The position numbers and the translations under genes are program-made. From Methyloglobulus sp. (GTDB lineage Bacteria > Pseudomonadota > Gammaproteobacteria > Methylococcales > Methylomonadaceae), in contig JABFQX010000011.1 in the NCBI GenBank assembly GCA_013141505.1, forward strand, positions 67,631-107,811: a stretch of DNA of 40,181 nucleotides, written 5' to 3'. The notes below the pieces were generated by a model. It did no database searches. It saw nothing but the letters and a program-made list of their open reading frames with translations, and was not told the DNA's origin. Position 1 is the stretch's first letter; each line of letters opens with the position of its first letter. Of the stretch, positions 21,434 through 29,980 are shown one piece after another.

Positions 21434-23767
21434 ATGGCAGAAAAAACAAGAACACCTAATCCTCGGTACAAGCCAAAGAAAACTCAGAAAAAACCGCAGT
21501 CGCATTGGTTCAGAAATACAATCGTGATGATTTTTATTGCCTGTTCGTTTGTATTGTTCTGCTTGCTTGGCTATTTTGATTATAACGTTCGGCAAAAGTT
21601 TGAAGGTAAGCGCTGGGCGATTCCTGCTCGGGTTTATGCCAATCCGGTTGAGCTGTTTGCAGGACAAAATCTTACCCCCGAGTCTTTTTTGGAGCTGCTT
21701 CAGCACTTAAATTACCGTCAAGATAAGCAATTAAAGTCCGAAGGCTCATACCTTGTTGAAGACCAGCAAATTATGCTTAGAACCCGTGCGTTTGATTTTT
21801 GGGATCAACGGGAATTCAGCAAGTTACTGACTGTTAATTTTGGCGAGACTGGCATAACCAGCATTGTCAATCCTGTCGATGAGGAAGTCGCCATTGTCCG
21901 CATGGATCCGGTGCAGATTGGCAGCTTTTACCCGGCTATCAAGGAAGATCGGATTCTGATCAAGCTGGAGGAGACACCGGATATCCTCATCAAAGGTTTA
22001 TTGGCATCAGAAGACAGGGATTTTTATAACCACATAGGTATTTCTTTTCGCGGCATTGCCAGGGCGCTGATGGCCGACCTTAAAGCAGGTGGGATGGTGC
22101 AAGGTGGCAGCACGATCACCCAGCAATTGGCAAAAAACTTTTATTTGACTTCTGAACGTCGAGTATGGCGCAAGATCAGGGAAATACTGATGGCGTTGAT
22201 TTTGGAATTTCGTTATTCCAAACACGAAATTCTGGAAGCGTACCTTAACGAGATTTATTTAGGTCAGGACGGTGCCAGTGCTGTTCATGGCTTTGGTCTG
22301 GCAAGTGAGTTTTATTTTGGCGCATCGCTTAGGGATCTTAACCTCGAGCAACTTGCGACTTTGGTCGCTTTGGTTCGAGGCCCTTCCCAATATGATCCCA
22401 GACGGTATCCTGACCGAACATTGGAGCGGCGCAATCTGGTGTTGGAGGAGATGGCTAATGAGCAATACATCACCCTAAAACAAGCGGATCAGGCCAAGCA
22501 AAAACCTTTGCTCATTATGCCTCGTTCGCGGTTGGCAAAAAACCGCTACCCCGGTTTTCTTGATTTGGTAAAACGCCAGCTAAAGCAGGAATATCATGAG
22601 AAAGACCTAACGTCTGACGGCTTAAGAATATTTACCACCCTGGATACCCAGATTCAGGATGCCTTGCAAAAAACCTTGGACGCAAAAATAAAGCAACTGG
22701 AGAAATCCTCCCGTGCCAAAAATCTTGAAACGGCGGTTGTGGTTACGCGCAGGGACAGCGGAGAAATCGCCGCTTTAGCCAGTGGCAGGGAAGAAACCGC
22801 ATCCGGTTTTAATCGGGCATTGGATGCACTTCGACCAATCGGTTCGTTGGTAAAGCCAGCGGTTTACTTGACGGCGCTTCAATACCCGAACAAATATACG
22901 ATCACTACACGGGTCAGTGACAGTGACATTACTGTCAATTTACCAAATGGCACAACTTGGAGTCCAAAAAATTACGACCACAGGGAACATGGAAATGTTT
23001 CGCTAATGACCGCTTTAGCCAAGTCGTTTAATCTGGCGACCGTTCGGATCGGCCTGGATGTCGGTGTGGCAAGAACAGCTAAGACATTGAAAGAAATGGG
23101 TATTTCTCGTGAAATTGATGTATTTCCATCGTTACTGTTGGGCGCTTCATCGTTAACGCCCATCGAAGTCACACAAATGTATCAAACACTGGCTGGCGAT
23201 GGCTTTTTAACCCCAATCCGTGCTATTCGTGCGGTGGTCGCAGACGGTGGCAAGCAGCTGCAAAGCTATCCTTTTGTCGTCAGGCAAGCGGTCGATCCCT
23301 CGGCAACCTATCTCGTCAATACCATGTTGCAAGAGGTCATGCACAATGGAACCGGTCATTCAGTTTACGACGAATTCCCAAAAGATTATGGCATAGTGGG
23401 TAAAACCGGCACCACGAACGATGCTAAAGATAGTTGGTTTGCGGGTTATACCGGTGATTATTTGTCAGTTGTGTGGTTGGGTAGGGATGATAACCAGCCC
23501 ATCGGTTTGACCGGCTCAACAGGGGCGTTGCCGGTTTGGACTGCGCTAATGAAACAGATTTCCCGGCAACCGGTCACGTTGATCCCGCCAGAGAACATTT
23601 CTACAGCGTTGGTAGACCCTAGCAATGGCTTATTGGCCAACAAAGCCTGTCGGGGTGCGAAAGAATTCCCTTATTTAACCGGATCAGTGCCGACGGCTTA
23701 TTCAACCTGTGGGCAAGCGGTTATTGAACAAGATAAAAACTGGTTTGAAGATTTATTTAGCGAATGA
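21434..23767 (+). CDS. mrcB: Bifunctional penicillin-binding protein 1B
   Basis: 777 residues, class A PBP that polymerises glycan strands and cross-links peptides in the periplasm. A basic cytoplasmic tail precedes one membrane segment (about 28-48). A UB2H-like region lies around 60-160. The GT51 transglycosylase has ASEDRDFYNH (catalytic Glu193), GGSTITQQLAKN and LNEIYLGQ. The transpeptidase has SLVK (Ser471), SFN (531-533) and KTGTTND (657-660). The UB2H region and overall length favour PBP1B over PBP1A. AGTAGGGA precedes the ATG. lolA follows after 25 bases. All catalytic residues are present. Confidence 0.95.
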   Translation: MAEKTRTPNPRYKPKKTQKKPQSHWFRNTIVMIFIACSFVLFCLLGYFDYNVRQKFEGKRWAIPARVYANPVELFAGQNLTPESFLELLQHLNYRQDKQLKSEGSYLVEDQQIMLRTRAFDFWDQREFSKLLTVNFGETGITSIVNPVDEEVAIVRMDPVQIGSFYPAIKEDRILIKLEETPDILIKGLLASEDRDFYNHIGISFRGIARALMADLKAGGMVQGGSTITQQLAKNFYLTSERRVWRKIREILMALILEFRYSKHEILEAYLNEIYLGQDGASAVHGFGLASEFYFGASLRDLNLEQLATLVALVRGPSQYDPRRYPDRTLERRNLVLEEMANEQYITLKQADQAKQKPLLIMPRSRLAKNRYPGFLDLVKRQLKQEYHEKDLTSDGLRIFTTLDTQIQDALQKTLDAKIKQLEKSSRAKNLETAVVVTRRDSGEIAALASGREETASGFNRALDALRPIGSLVKPAVYLTALQYPNKYTITTRVSDSDITVNLPNGTTWSPKNYDHREHGNVSLMTALAKSFNLATVRIGLDVGVARTAKTLKEMGISREIDVFPSLLLGASSLTPIEVTQMYQTLAGDGFLTPIRAIRAVVADGGKQLQSYPFVVRQAVDPSATYLVNTMLQEVMHNGTGHSVYDEFPKDYGIVGKTGTTNDAKDSWFAGYTGDYLSVVWLGRDDNQPIGLTGSTGALPVWTALMKQISRQPVTLIPPENISTALVDPSNGLLANKACRGAKEFPYLTGSVPTAYSTCGQAVIEQDKNWFEDLFSE

Positions 23768-23792
23768 TATTTTTTTATATAAAGGGCTACAC

Positions 23793-24437
23793 ATGAAAAA
23801 AATAGTTACGATAGTTTTAATAGCGATGGGTTTGCTGGCGACGGACACTGTTTGCCTTGCAAAAGGTAACGCAAAAAATGAGCCTGTCAGCCAATTGCAA
23901 GTATTTTTGAAGGTGTCAAAATCGCTCTCTGCCGATTTTAAGCAGGTGCTGATCAATGAAAACGGCACCCCGACCAAGACCAGCTATGGTGTTTTTTATC
24001 TACAAAGGCCAGGTAAATTTCGTTGGGATTATAAAAAGCCTTTCCAACAACAGATTGTTTCCAATTCTGGCAAAGTATGGTTTTATGATACTGATCTTGA
24101 ACAGGTTACCGTAAAGAAAATTGATGAATCATTGGGTTCAACTCCGGCGCTACTGCTGAGCGGTGATGTTGCTTTAGAAGAAAACTATACGATGGAAAAC
24201 CAGGGTGCAAACGAGGGTCTGCAATGGATAAAATTGGTGCCAAAAAGTCAGGAAAGCAGTTTTAAATATGTCCTGATAGGCTTGTCGAAAGGCAGTTTGG
24301 CGGGTATGGAGCTGAGCGATAACTTCGGTCAGTTAACGCGGATTTATTTTTCCAATGTGATTGTAAATGCGCCGCTCAAACAGACTCTGTTTGAATTTGA
24401 ACCACCTAAAGGTGCTGATGTTTTTTCCGATGATTAA
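23793..24437 (+). CDS. lolA: Outer-membrane lipoprotein carrier protein LolA
   Basis: 214 residues from ATG 23793, which follows AAAGGG and gives a proper signal peptide (MKKIVTIVLIAMGLLATD, cleaved around CLAKG). In-frame upstream ATG 23709 lies inside mrcB and is rejected. LolA shuttles lipoproteins through the periplasm from LolCDE to LolB. Family marks include SLSADFKQVLINENG and the segment RPGKFRWDYKKPFQQQIVSN, given here as the conserved P-x-F-R-W pattern, then VWFYDTDLEQV. It precedes rarA by 34 bases, the common lolA-rarA order of gammaproteobacteria. Confidence 0.94.
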   Translation: MKKIVTIVLIAMGLLATDTVCLAKGNAKNEPVSQLQVFLKVSKSLSADFKQVLINENGTPTKTSYGVFYLQRPGKFRWDYKKPFQQQIVSNSGKVWFYDTDLEQVTVKKIDESLGSTPALLLSGDVALEENYTMENQGANEGLQWIKLVPKSQESSFKYVLIGLSKGSLAGMELSDNFGQLTRIYFSNVIVNAPLKQTLFEFEPPKGADVFSDD

Positions 24438-24471
24438 CCATTAAAAACTCATAATAGTTAGCTTTCATTTT

Positions 24472-25785
24472 GTGTTTACGCAAGCCGATTTAACTAAACC
24501 ACTGGCCGATCGGATGAGGCCACGGCAGTTGCAAGACTACATCGGCCAAGAACACATCTTAAAGCCGGGAAAGCCTTTGTATGAGGCCATAAAATCCGGG
24601 CATCTGCATTCCATGGTTTTTTGGGGGCCGCCAGGCTCAGGTAAAACCACCCTTGCACGGCTAATTGCAAAGCATTCGGATGCAGTGTTTATCCCCATTT
24701 CTGCGGTGCTTTCCGGAGTGAAGGACATTCGGGATGCGGTCGTGCAAGCCAAACAAATTCAGCAAGAACAGCAAAAAGCGACAGTGTTGTTTGTTGACGA
24801 AGTCCACCGTTTTAATAAATCACAGCAGGATGCTTTTCTTCCTCATGTGGAAGACGGGACGATTTATTTTGTTGGCGCAACGACGGAAAATCCATCTTTT
24901 GCGCTGAATAATGCTTTGTTGTCTCGTGCCCGAGTCTATGTATTAAACGCGCTGAAGCAGAATGATTTATTGGCGGTTTTGGAACATGCCTTGAATGATG
25001 CGGAAAGAGGGCTTGGCGCTTTAGGGATGGCTATTTCCGAACCGATCAAACAACAGTTTGCACACGCTGCTGATGGTGACGCAAGGCGGTTACTTAATCT
25101 TCTGGAAATTGCGGTCGAATTGGCCGCAGCGCAAGGCGACCAGGAGATAACCGAATCCTGTGCGACCGAAGTGTTGTCAGGCGGAGTCCGACGCTTTGAT
25201 AATCAAGGCGAGGAATTTTATAACCAGATATCAGCTTTGCATAAATCTGTGCGCGGCAGTTCACCGGATGCCGCTTTATACTGGTTATGTAGGATGATGG
25301 ATGGCGGTTGTGACCTGTCTTATTTGGCTCGACGAATTGTCCGTATGGCTTCGGAGGATATTGGCAATGCCGACCCAAGAGCCTTGCAGATAGCAATCAA
25401 TGCCTGGGAGGCGCAAGAGCGCTTGGGCAGTCCTGAAGGTGAGCTGAGCTTGGCTCAAGCCGTCGTATATTTGGCGTGTGCGCCAAAAAGTAATGCAGTA
25501 TACATGGCGTATAATGCGGCGATGCGCGACGCTAAACAACATGGCAGTTTGCCGGTGCCGGTGCATTTGCGGAACGCCCCAACTAAACTGATGAAATCGC
25601 TGGATTACGGCAAAGAATACCGATATGCCCACCACGAGCCGGAAGCCTATGCTGCGGGTGAAAATTATTTTCCAGATGACCTAAAAGGTAGCGCGTACTA
25701 TCAGCCCGTAAGCAGGGGATTGGAACTCAAAATAAGCGAGAAGCTAAAGTACCTAAAAGAACTAGATAAAAAATTTCAAGAATAG
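24472..25785 (+). CDS. rarA: Replication-associated recombination protein RarA (MgsA)
   Basis: 437 residues, clamp-loader-like AAA+ ATPase that acts at stalled replication forks. Walker A GPPGSGKTT is at about 53-61, Walker B VLFVDEVHRF at about 105-114, sensor-1 ATTENPSF and a C-terminal tetramerisation domain with ASEDIGNADPRAL and the ending EYRYAHHEPEAYA. Conservation begins at PLADRMRP, so the GTG at 24472 is required although it has no good ribosome binding site. Probable co-transcription with lolA. Confidence 0.95.
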   Translation: MFTQADLTKPLADRMRPRQLQDYIGQEHILKPGKPLYEAIKSGHLHSMVFWGPPGSGKTTLARLIAKHSDAVFIPISAVLSGVKDIRDAVVQAKQIQQEQQKATVLFVDEVHRFNKSQQDAFLPHVEDGTIYFVGATTENPSFALNNALLSRARVYVLNALKQNDLLAVLEHALNDAERGLGALGMAISEPIKQQFAHAADGDARRLLNLLEIAVELAAAQGDQEITESCATEVLSGGVRRFDNQGEEFYNQISALHKSVRGSSPDAALYWLCRMMDGGCDLSYLARRIVRMASEDIGNADPRALQIAINAWEAQERLGSPEGELSLAQAVVYLACAPKSNAVYMAYNAAMRDAKQHGSLPVPVHLRNAPTKLMKSLDYGKEYRYAHHEPEAYAAGENYFPDDLKGSAYYQPVSRGLELKISEKLKYLKELDKKFQE

Positions 25786-25922
25786 TCATGGCAGGCTGGA
25801 AAAGAAAAGCTTCCCGAATTATGAATTAATTTTAATAAAACTATACCAGCAAAGGCTGGATGAACTATCAATAGTTTCATAAGTACTTGCGCCTTTTCCT
25901 GTTTCAGTAAATATTATTGATC

Positions 25923-26045
25923 CGGCTTTGTGAAGTTTTAATTTCCCTTCGACTACTTCGACTCTGCTCAGCATTTTGCCCATTGGGTACAAGTCCGCTC
26001 AGGGAGCGCCACGGTAACGTAATCAGGCGGAGAGCCGAAGGGAAC
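25923..26045. repeat. Dispersed inverted-repeat element, copy 2 (longer form)
   Basis: The left end CGGCTTTGTGA, then AATTTCCCTTCG, repeats the left flank of the 4590-4684 element with a two-base insertion between the blocks. The right end GGCGGAGAGCCGAAGGG (26026-26042) matches that element's right arm apart from small changes. The interior is longer (about 70 bases) and contains a second CCGCTCAGGGA. The surrounding gap, 25786-26224, holds no gene I can support. It separates rarA from the VPLPA-CTERM gene. Confidence 0.75.
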
Positions 26046-26224
26046 CCCAACTACTTGGCCGAATTTATAATGTATGCGTCTTACCTGCGGCAACTGGTGA
26101 TTTGATGGATAAACTATTTGCTTTTCAATCCAGAGATATGAAAAAAAATACACCGCCACCCCTCTTGACTAGGCTTGATTTTATAAGCTATAATAAAGCC
26201 AATATTATTATATTGGGGATTTTT

Positions 26225-26818
26225 GTGAAAAATATATTGAAAGTAATCTTGTTTGTTAATTTTATGATTGCAGGGACGGCTAATGCTGCATTTATGAATT
26301 ATTACGATGCGGCCAATTGGTCGATAAAAGGTGCGGCCGGTGCTGATACTATTAGGACATCCAATGCGGCAAGTGCTAGTGGTAATGCAGCGGCTGAGTC
26401 TTCGCGTTCCGGTACGGTGCTTATGAATACCAGCAATAACAGCGGTGGTTGGTTAGGGGAGAGGTTTACGATAGCTGCACCTAAAAGTGGTATGGTTAGT
26501 TTTAAATGGACTTATCATACAGATGACAGCCGGGGTGCTGCTTGGGATCGTTTTGGAATATGGTTGAATGGCAAATATACAGTGTTAAACGACATACTAC
26601 ATAGTCCGACTCATGATCAGTCAGGTACTTATTCTTTTGCAGTGTCGAAGGGTGATATTTTTGGTTTTAAAGCGAATTCCCAAGATTCCTTAAATGGCAA
26701 AGCCACAATCGAATTGTCTAATTTCAAGGCACCTGCACTCGTTCCACTGCCAGCTGCCGCTTGGTTAATGTTTGTGCCTCTGATGGGTACATTAGCTAAG
26801 AGACGTAAAGCGGTTTAA
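26225..26818 (+). CDS. VPLPA-CTERM secreted protein
   Basis: 197 residues from GTG 26225, chosen because a GGGG lies upstream and the product then starts with a signal peptide (MKNILKVILFVNFMIAG, cleaved near TANA). The mature part is a beta-rich, Ser/Asn/Gly-rich domain with FTIAAPKSGMVSFKWTYHT, like a lectin or adhesin. The C-terminus is a sorting tail: VPLPAAAWLMF, a hydrophobic stretch and RRKAV, the VPLPA-CTERM type handled by an exosortase (established for the family). No exosortase gene lies in the window. Exported to the cell surface or matrix; ligand unknown. A clear terminator follows. Confidence 0.87.
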   Translation: MKNILKVILFVNFMIAGTANAAFMNYYDAANWSIKGAAGADTIRTSNAASASGNAAAESSRSGTVLMNTSNNSGGWLGERFTIAAPKSGMVSFKWTYHTDDSRGAAWDRFGIWLNGKYTVLNDILHSPTHDQSGTYSFAVSKGDIFGFKANSQDSLNGKATIELSNFKAPALVPLPAAAWLMFVPLMGTLAKRRKAV

Positions 26819-26852
26819 GTGTCGGTTTTAAAACGGCATCATTTTAAAATTG

Positions 26853-26887
26853 ACCTCCTTGGCGAAAAACCAAGGAGGTTTTTTTTG
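26853..26887. terminator. Strong intrinsic terminator between convergent genes
   Basis: ACCTCCTTGG (26853-26862) pairs perfectly with CCAAGGAGGT (26870-26879), followed by eight T on the plus strand. A-rich sequence on the left (AAAATTG) gives some T-richness on the minus strand too, so it may also stop transcription from the cinA side. Confidence 0.9.
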
Positions 26888-26904
26888 CTTAATAATTTTG
26901 GAGC

Positions 26905-28134
26905 CTACATCTGGCCTTGTAGTTTTTTTCGCAAAAAATTCAATGATGCTAATGCGGCTTGGCTTTGTTTGCGTTTAATGTCACCCGTGATTGAGATGGT
27001 CTCATGATTGAATCCTTTTTTAGTAAGAAGGCCATTTTGTATAACGCACGATTTTTCATGAAGTATATTTGATGCTTTACTATTGCCTGTTAGTTGTATA
27101 AGCACCATGTCGGCATCGGTTTTTTTTTGTACTGCATAGGCGATGGTTTCGGCGCTTATTTTTGGGTCTTTATCAAGATAGTTAATATTTAGCTGCTGAG
27201 CCAAATGCATATTTGATTGTTCATAGTGGGAGCTCAGTAACCAGGGTAAACCGACTAATTTTGCTGCCAGCAAACCTTGGTTTACAGTCTCGGCAATTGC
27301 AATGGTATATTCGTTTGTGGTCATCAAATTGTCCAGCACTGAAATTAGATCAACATCACCTGCTTCACGGCCTAGTCCATTAACTGCGTAGACAGCATCG
27401 CCAATTTGGGCGGTAATTTGCTCAATTAAATTTTTCAGTTCAGCCTGTGAATAATTAGCAGGAAATAACAGTTTAGTTTGTACCTCACCCAATTCGGCCC
27501 GAAACCCTAGCTGTACGCACTGTGGGATGTCAATATTGCTTAATAAATCCTGAAGACTGGATTCGCCGATACCAATAGTTCTAATAGTGATTAATTGGTT
27601 CGGTTCCAGGATAAATTTCTGTAACAATAAAGGTTGAATGTGCTGCGAAAACAGATGTTTCATTTCTGAGGGAACGCCTGGTACAAAACAAAACCAGCAG
27701 CGATCTACTTGCAGTGCGAATCCAGATGCGGTGCCAGCGGTATTGTCTAAGCGAAGCGAGCCTTTCGGGAGCAGGGCTTGTTTACGATTACATTCAGGCA
27801 TGATTCGGTTTCGATTACTGAAAAATTGTTGAATCTGTCCAAAAGCAATTTCATCGAAGATGAGTGGTAGATCAAACGCCTTGGCAACGGCTTCCGCGGT
27901 CAAGTCATCTGTTGTAGGGCCTAATCCCCCTGTACAGATGCAACAATCGGTTCGCTTTGCAACATCTTGCAATACCGAGATTAAATCCTCCAGCTTATCG
28001 CCTACCGCGGTATGCCGGGTTACGGTAAAACCCATTTCAACTGCTTGCTGCGATAACCAGGCGCTATTAGTATCGACAACTTGGCCGGTCACTATTTCTT
28101 CGCCCTGGGAAAAAATTTCTAATCTGGGGTTCAT
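26905..28134 (-). CDS. cinA: CinA-like protein with degenerate deamidase domain
   Basis: 409 residues from ATG 28134, two bases after the AEC transporter stop; an upstream in-frame start at 28251 would lie inside that gene. The N-terminal MoCF/COG1058 domain is recognisable: IFSQGEEIVTGQVVDTNSAW, CTGGLGPTTDDLTAEAVA, FVPGVPSEMKHLF. This domain has ADP-ribose/NAD-derived pyrophosphatase activity in characterised homologues. The C-terminal part aligns in place with the PncC nicotinamide-nucleotide deamidase domain, but the usual AESCTGG reads AETVNQG, so the catalytic Ser is missing. I expect no deamidase activity. Divergence here is seen in sequence; loss of function is inference. Confidence 0.85.
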   Translation of the reverse strand: MNPRLEIFSQGEEIVTGQVVDTNSAWLSQQAVEMGFTVTRHTAVGDKLEDLISVLQDVAKRTDCCICTGGLGPTTDDLTAEAVAKAFDLPLIFDEIAFGQIQQFFSNRNRIMPECNRKQALLPKGSLRLDNTAGTASGFALQVDRCWFCFVPGVPSEMKHLFSQHIQPLLLQKFILEPNQLITIRTIGIGESSLQDLLSNIDIPQCVQLGFRAELGEVQTKLLFPANYSQAELKNLIEQITAQIGDAVYAVNGLGREAGDVDLISVLDNLMTTNEYTIAIAETVNQGLLAAKLVGLPWLLSSHYEQSNMHLAQQLNINYLDKDPKISAETIAYAVQKKTDADMVLIQLTGNSKASNILHEKSCVIQNGLLTKKGFNHETISITGDIKRKQSQAALASLNFLRKKLQGQM

Positions 28135-28136
28135 GG

Positions 28137-29063
28137 TTAAAATCTCGTCATTACAATTTGATGCCACAACGGCAGGGTAATCAGGCTGAGTGCTGTGGTT
28201 ATTGTTACTGCCATTGCATACAGTGAACTGTCCAATTGATAGCGGTCGCATAATACGATACCCAAGACCATGCTAGGCATGGCAAGGTCAAGGACTATCG
28301 CCGCTTTATATTTAGCGGCAATAATGAAGGGGTCTGCCAATGTCATGGCAAAAAGCGGCATTAATATCATTTTGATTATGACGATGGGTAAAATGTAAGG
28401 GATGTTCCTTAACTTAACGGCTTCCCAACGTAACGCCAATCCTAAAGAAAATAACATGAGAGGTATCACGGCTGCCGATAGCAGCTTCAATGACCCGCTC
28501 AGCCACATAGGAAGGGTAAAATGGTTAAGGTTGATAGCAACTGCAATTCCGGCAGCCCAGAAGGGCGGCACATTCAAAAATGACCAGACGGATTGCCGGT
28601 TAGCTGAGGTGTCTCTACCATAATGGCGCACTATGACAATGCCCAAGGTAAATAACAGTGGCGCAATTGCAAAAAGGTCGAGTTGAATAACTACCGATCT
28701 CGCCCAAGTACCAAAGGTTTGTTCGAGAACAGGTAAACCTAGATAGGTAACATTCGGGAAAGCCGCTGCCAGTATGACGGCTCCCAGACATCTGTGTTCA
28801 AACTTTAAAAATGTACCGAGTGTCCAGATGCATAAAATGGCGAATAACGTGCTGGCAACCCCTAACACCGTGTACTGCAAGGATTGCACGCCAATTTCGG
28901 CATTACATAAGACCTCCACTATCATGGCTGGTAAGAAGTAATAATATACAACGGTAGTCAAAACTTTTCGGGTTTCTTCTGCATCAAGCCCTAACGGTTT
29001 GAATACACGCCAGACAATGCCGCTCACCATTACCAAGGTCATTTGTATCAATGTTGAATGCAT
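28137..29063 (-). CDS. AEC-family transporter (auxin/malonate efflux type)
   Basis: 308 residues with about 10 membrane helices and no signal peptide. The pattern YYYFLPAMIVEVL near the N-terminus, FPNVTYLGLPVLEQTFG in the middle and a C-terminal VILDLAMPSMVLGIVLC is that of the AEC (PF03547) family, where conserved N-x-x-x-L-G-L-P residues form the crossover. Substrate not predictable; homologues move malonate, malate or auxin-like acids. The cinA-like gene begins two bases after its stop, so the two are transcribed together. A 177-base divergent gap separates it from the TauE-like gene. Confidence 0.88.
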   Translation of the reverse strand: MHSTLIQMTLVMVSGIVWRVFKPLGLDAEETRKVLTTVVYYYFLPAMIVEVLCNAEIGVQSLQYTVLGVASTLFAILCIWTLGTFLKFEHRCLGAVILAAAFPNVTYLGLPVLEQTFGTWARSVVIQLDLFAIAPLLFTLGIVIVRHYGRDTSANRQSVWSFLNVPPFWAAGIAVAINLNHFTLPMWLSGSLKLLSAAVIPLMLFSLGLALRWEAVKLRNIPYILPIVIIKMILMPLFAMTLADPFIIAAKYKAAIVLDLAMPSMVLGIVLCDRYQLDSSLYAMAVTITTALSLITLPLWHQIVMTRF

Positions 29064-29240
29064 AATATGTTCGCTTTTTTAGGGTGTTGATTTTATCATT
29101 CATCTTTTATCCCGTTCCGGTAATATAATAAACGACAAGCGAATGCTTTATCTTTTGGCTTTTAGGGCATTGTTTCGTTTTTTACTAAAATAAAAACTAT
29201 TCTTAATTAACCGTTCCAAATTACTCGACTTTTCTCGACC

Positions 29241-29969
29241 ATGACATTTGATCCGGCTTTTACCAGTTCTTACCTGGTTGCCTTTTTAATGGGGCTTGCT
29301 ACCAGTATGCATTGCGTGGGCATGTGTGGTTCGATTATAGGCACACTCACACTCAGTTTAAGTCCAGAGGTGCGTAACAGTAAACGGCTGTTATTGCCGT
29401 TTGTGTTTAATTACAACCTCGGTCGGATAACCAGCTATACCTTGGCGGGTGCTATAGCAGGCATAGTCGAATCGTTTATTCCCGCTCCCGTCACAGAAAT
29501 CAATGGCTATCGTGTATTGCAGTTGCTGTCAGCGGCAATTATGGCCGGTGCCGGATTTTACATTGCGGGTTGGTTGCCAAGATTTGCTTATATCGAAAAA
29601 GCGGGTATTCATTTATGGAGGAAGATAGAACCCTATGGACGTAAACTCATCCCCGTTAAAGATCTGATGCAGGCCTTTCTGTTTGGTATGGTCTGGGGTT
29701 GGTTGCCCTGTGGATTGGTTTACACCGCCTTGGCCTTGGCGTTAACAACAGGCGATGTCATAAAAAGCGCTTTGACCATGCTTTCATTTGGCTTAGGTAC
29801 TTTACCCGCTGTGATGGGAGTCGGTATAATGACAAGTGCATTAACGCGGCTATCAAGAATGCAACGATTCAAACAGGGCGTAGGTTTGTGTTTGATTTTG
29901 ATTGCACTGCTGGCAGCGATACCATGGCTCAATCCCATGGCAATAATAACGACACATTCGGTACATTGA
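29241..29969 (+). CDS. Sulfite exporter TauE/SafE-like membrane protein (COG2836)
   Basis: 242 residues with about six membrane helices. The opening YLVAFLMGLATSMHCVGMCG contains the MHCxGMCG motif of COG2836 proteins, and the third quarter has FGMVWGWLPCGLVYTALALA. These proteins are annotated as TauE/SafE-like or DsbD-2-like and are often near cbb3 oxidase or copper-handling genes, where the Cys/Met residues may relate to copper. None of those genes are in this window. A short sigma-54 activator gene starts 11 bases after the stop. Confidence 0.88.
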   Translation: MTFDPAFTSSYLVAFLMGLATSMHCVGMCGSIIGTLTLSLSPEVRNSKRLLLPFVFNYNLGRITSYTLAGAIAGIVESFIPAPVTEINGYRVLQLLSAAIMAGAGFYIAGWLPRFAYIEKAGIHLWRKIEPYGRKLIPVKDLMQAFLFGMVWGWLPCGLVYTALALALTTGDVIKSALTMLSFGLGTLPAVMGVGIMTSALTRLSRMQRFKQGVGLCLILIALLAAIPWLNPMAIITTHSVH

Positions 29970-29980
29970 GAGAGGTAATT

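Noticed and set aside
29085-29100. Possible FNR-like palindrome TTGATTTTATCA in the AEC/TauE gap
   Set aside because: The spacing differs from TTGAT-N4-ATCAA, and the site lies next to the AEC start instead of a promoter of the TauE-like gene.
29699-29980. N-terminal extension of the sigma-54 activator
   Set aside because: It overlaps the TauE-like gene in another frame and is not protein-like; ATG 29981 has a strong ribosome binding site.
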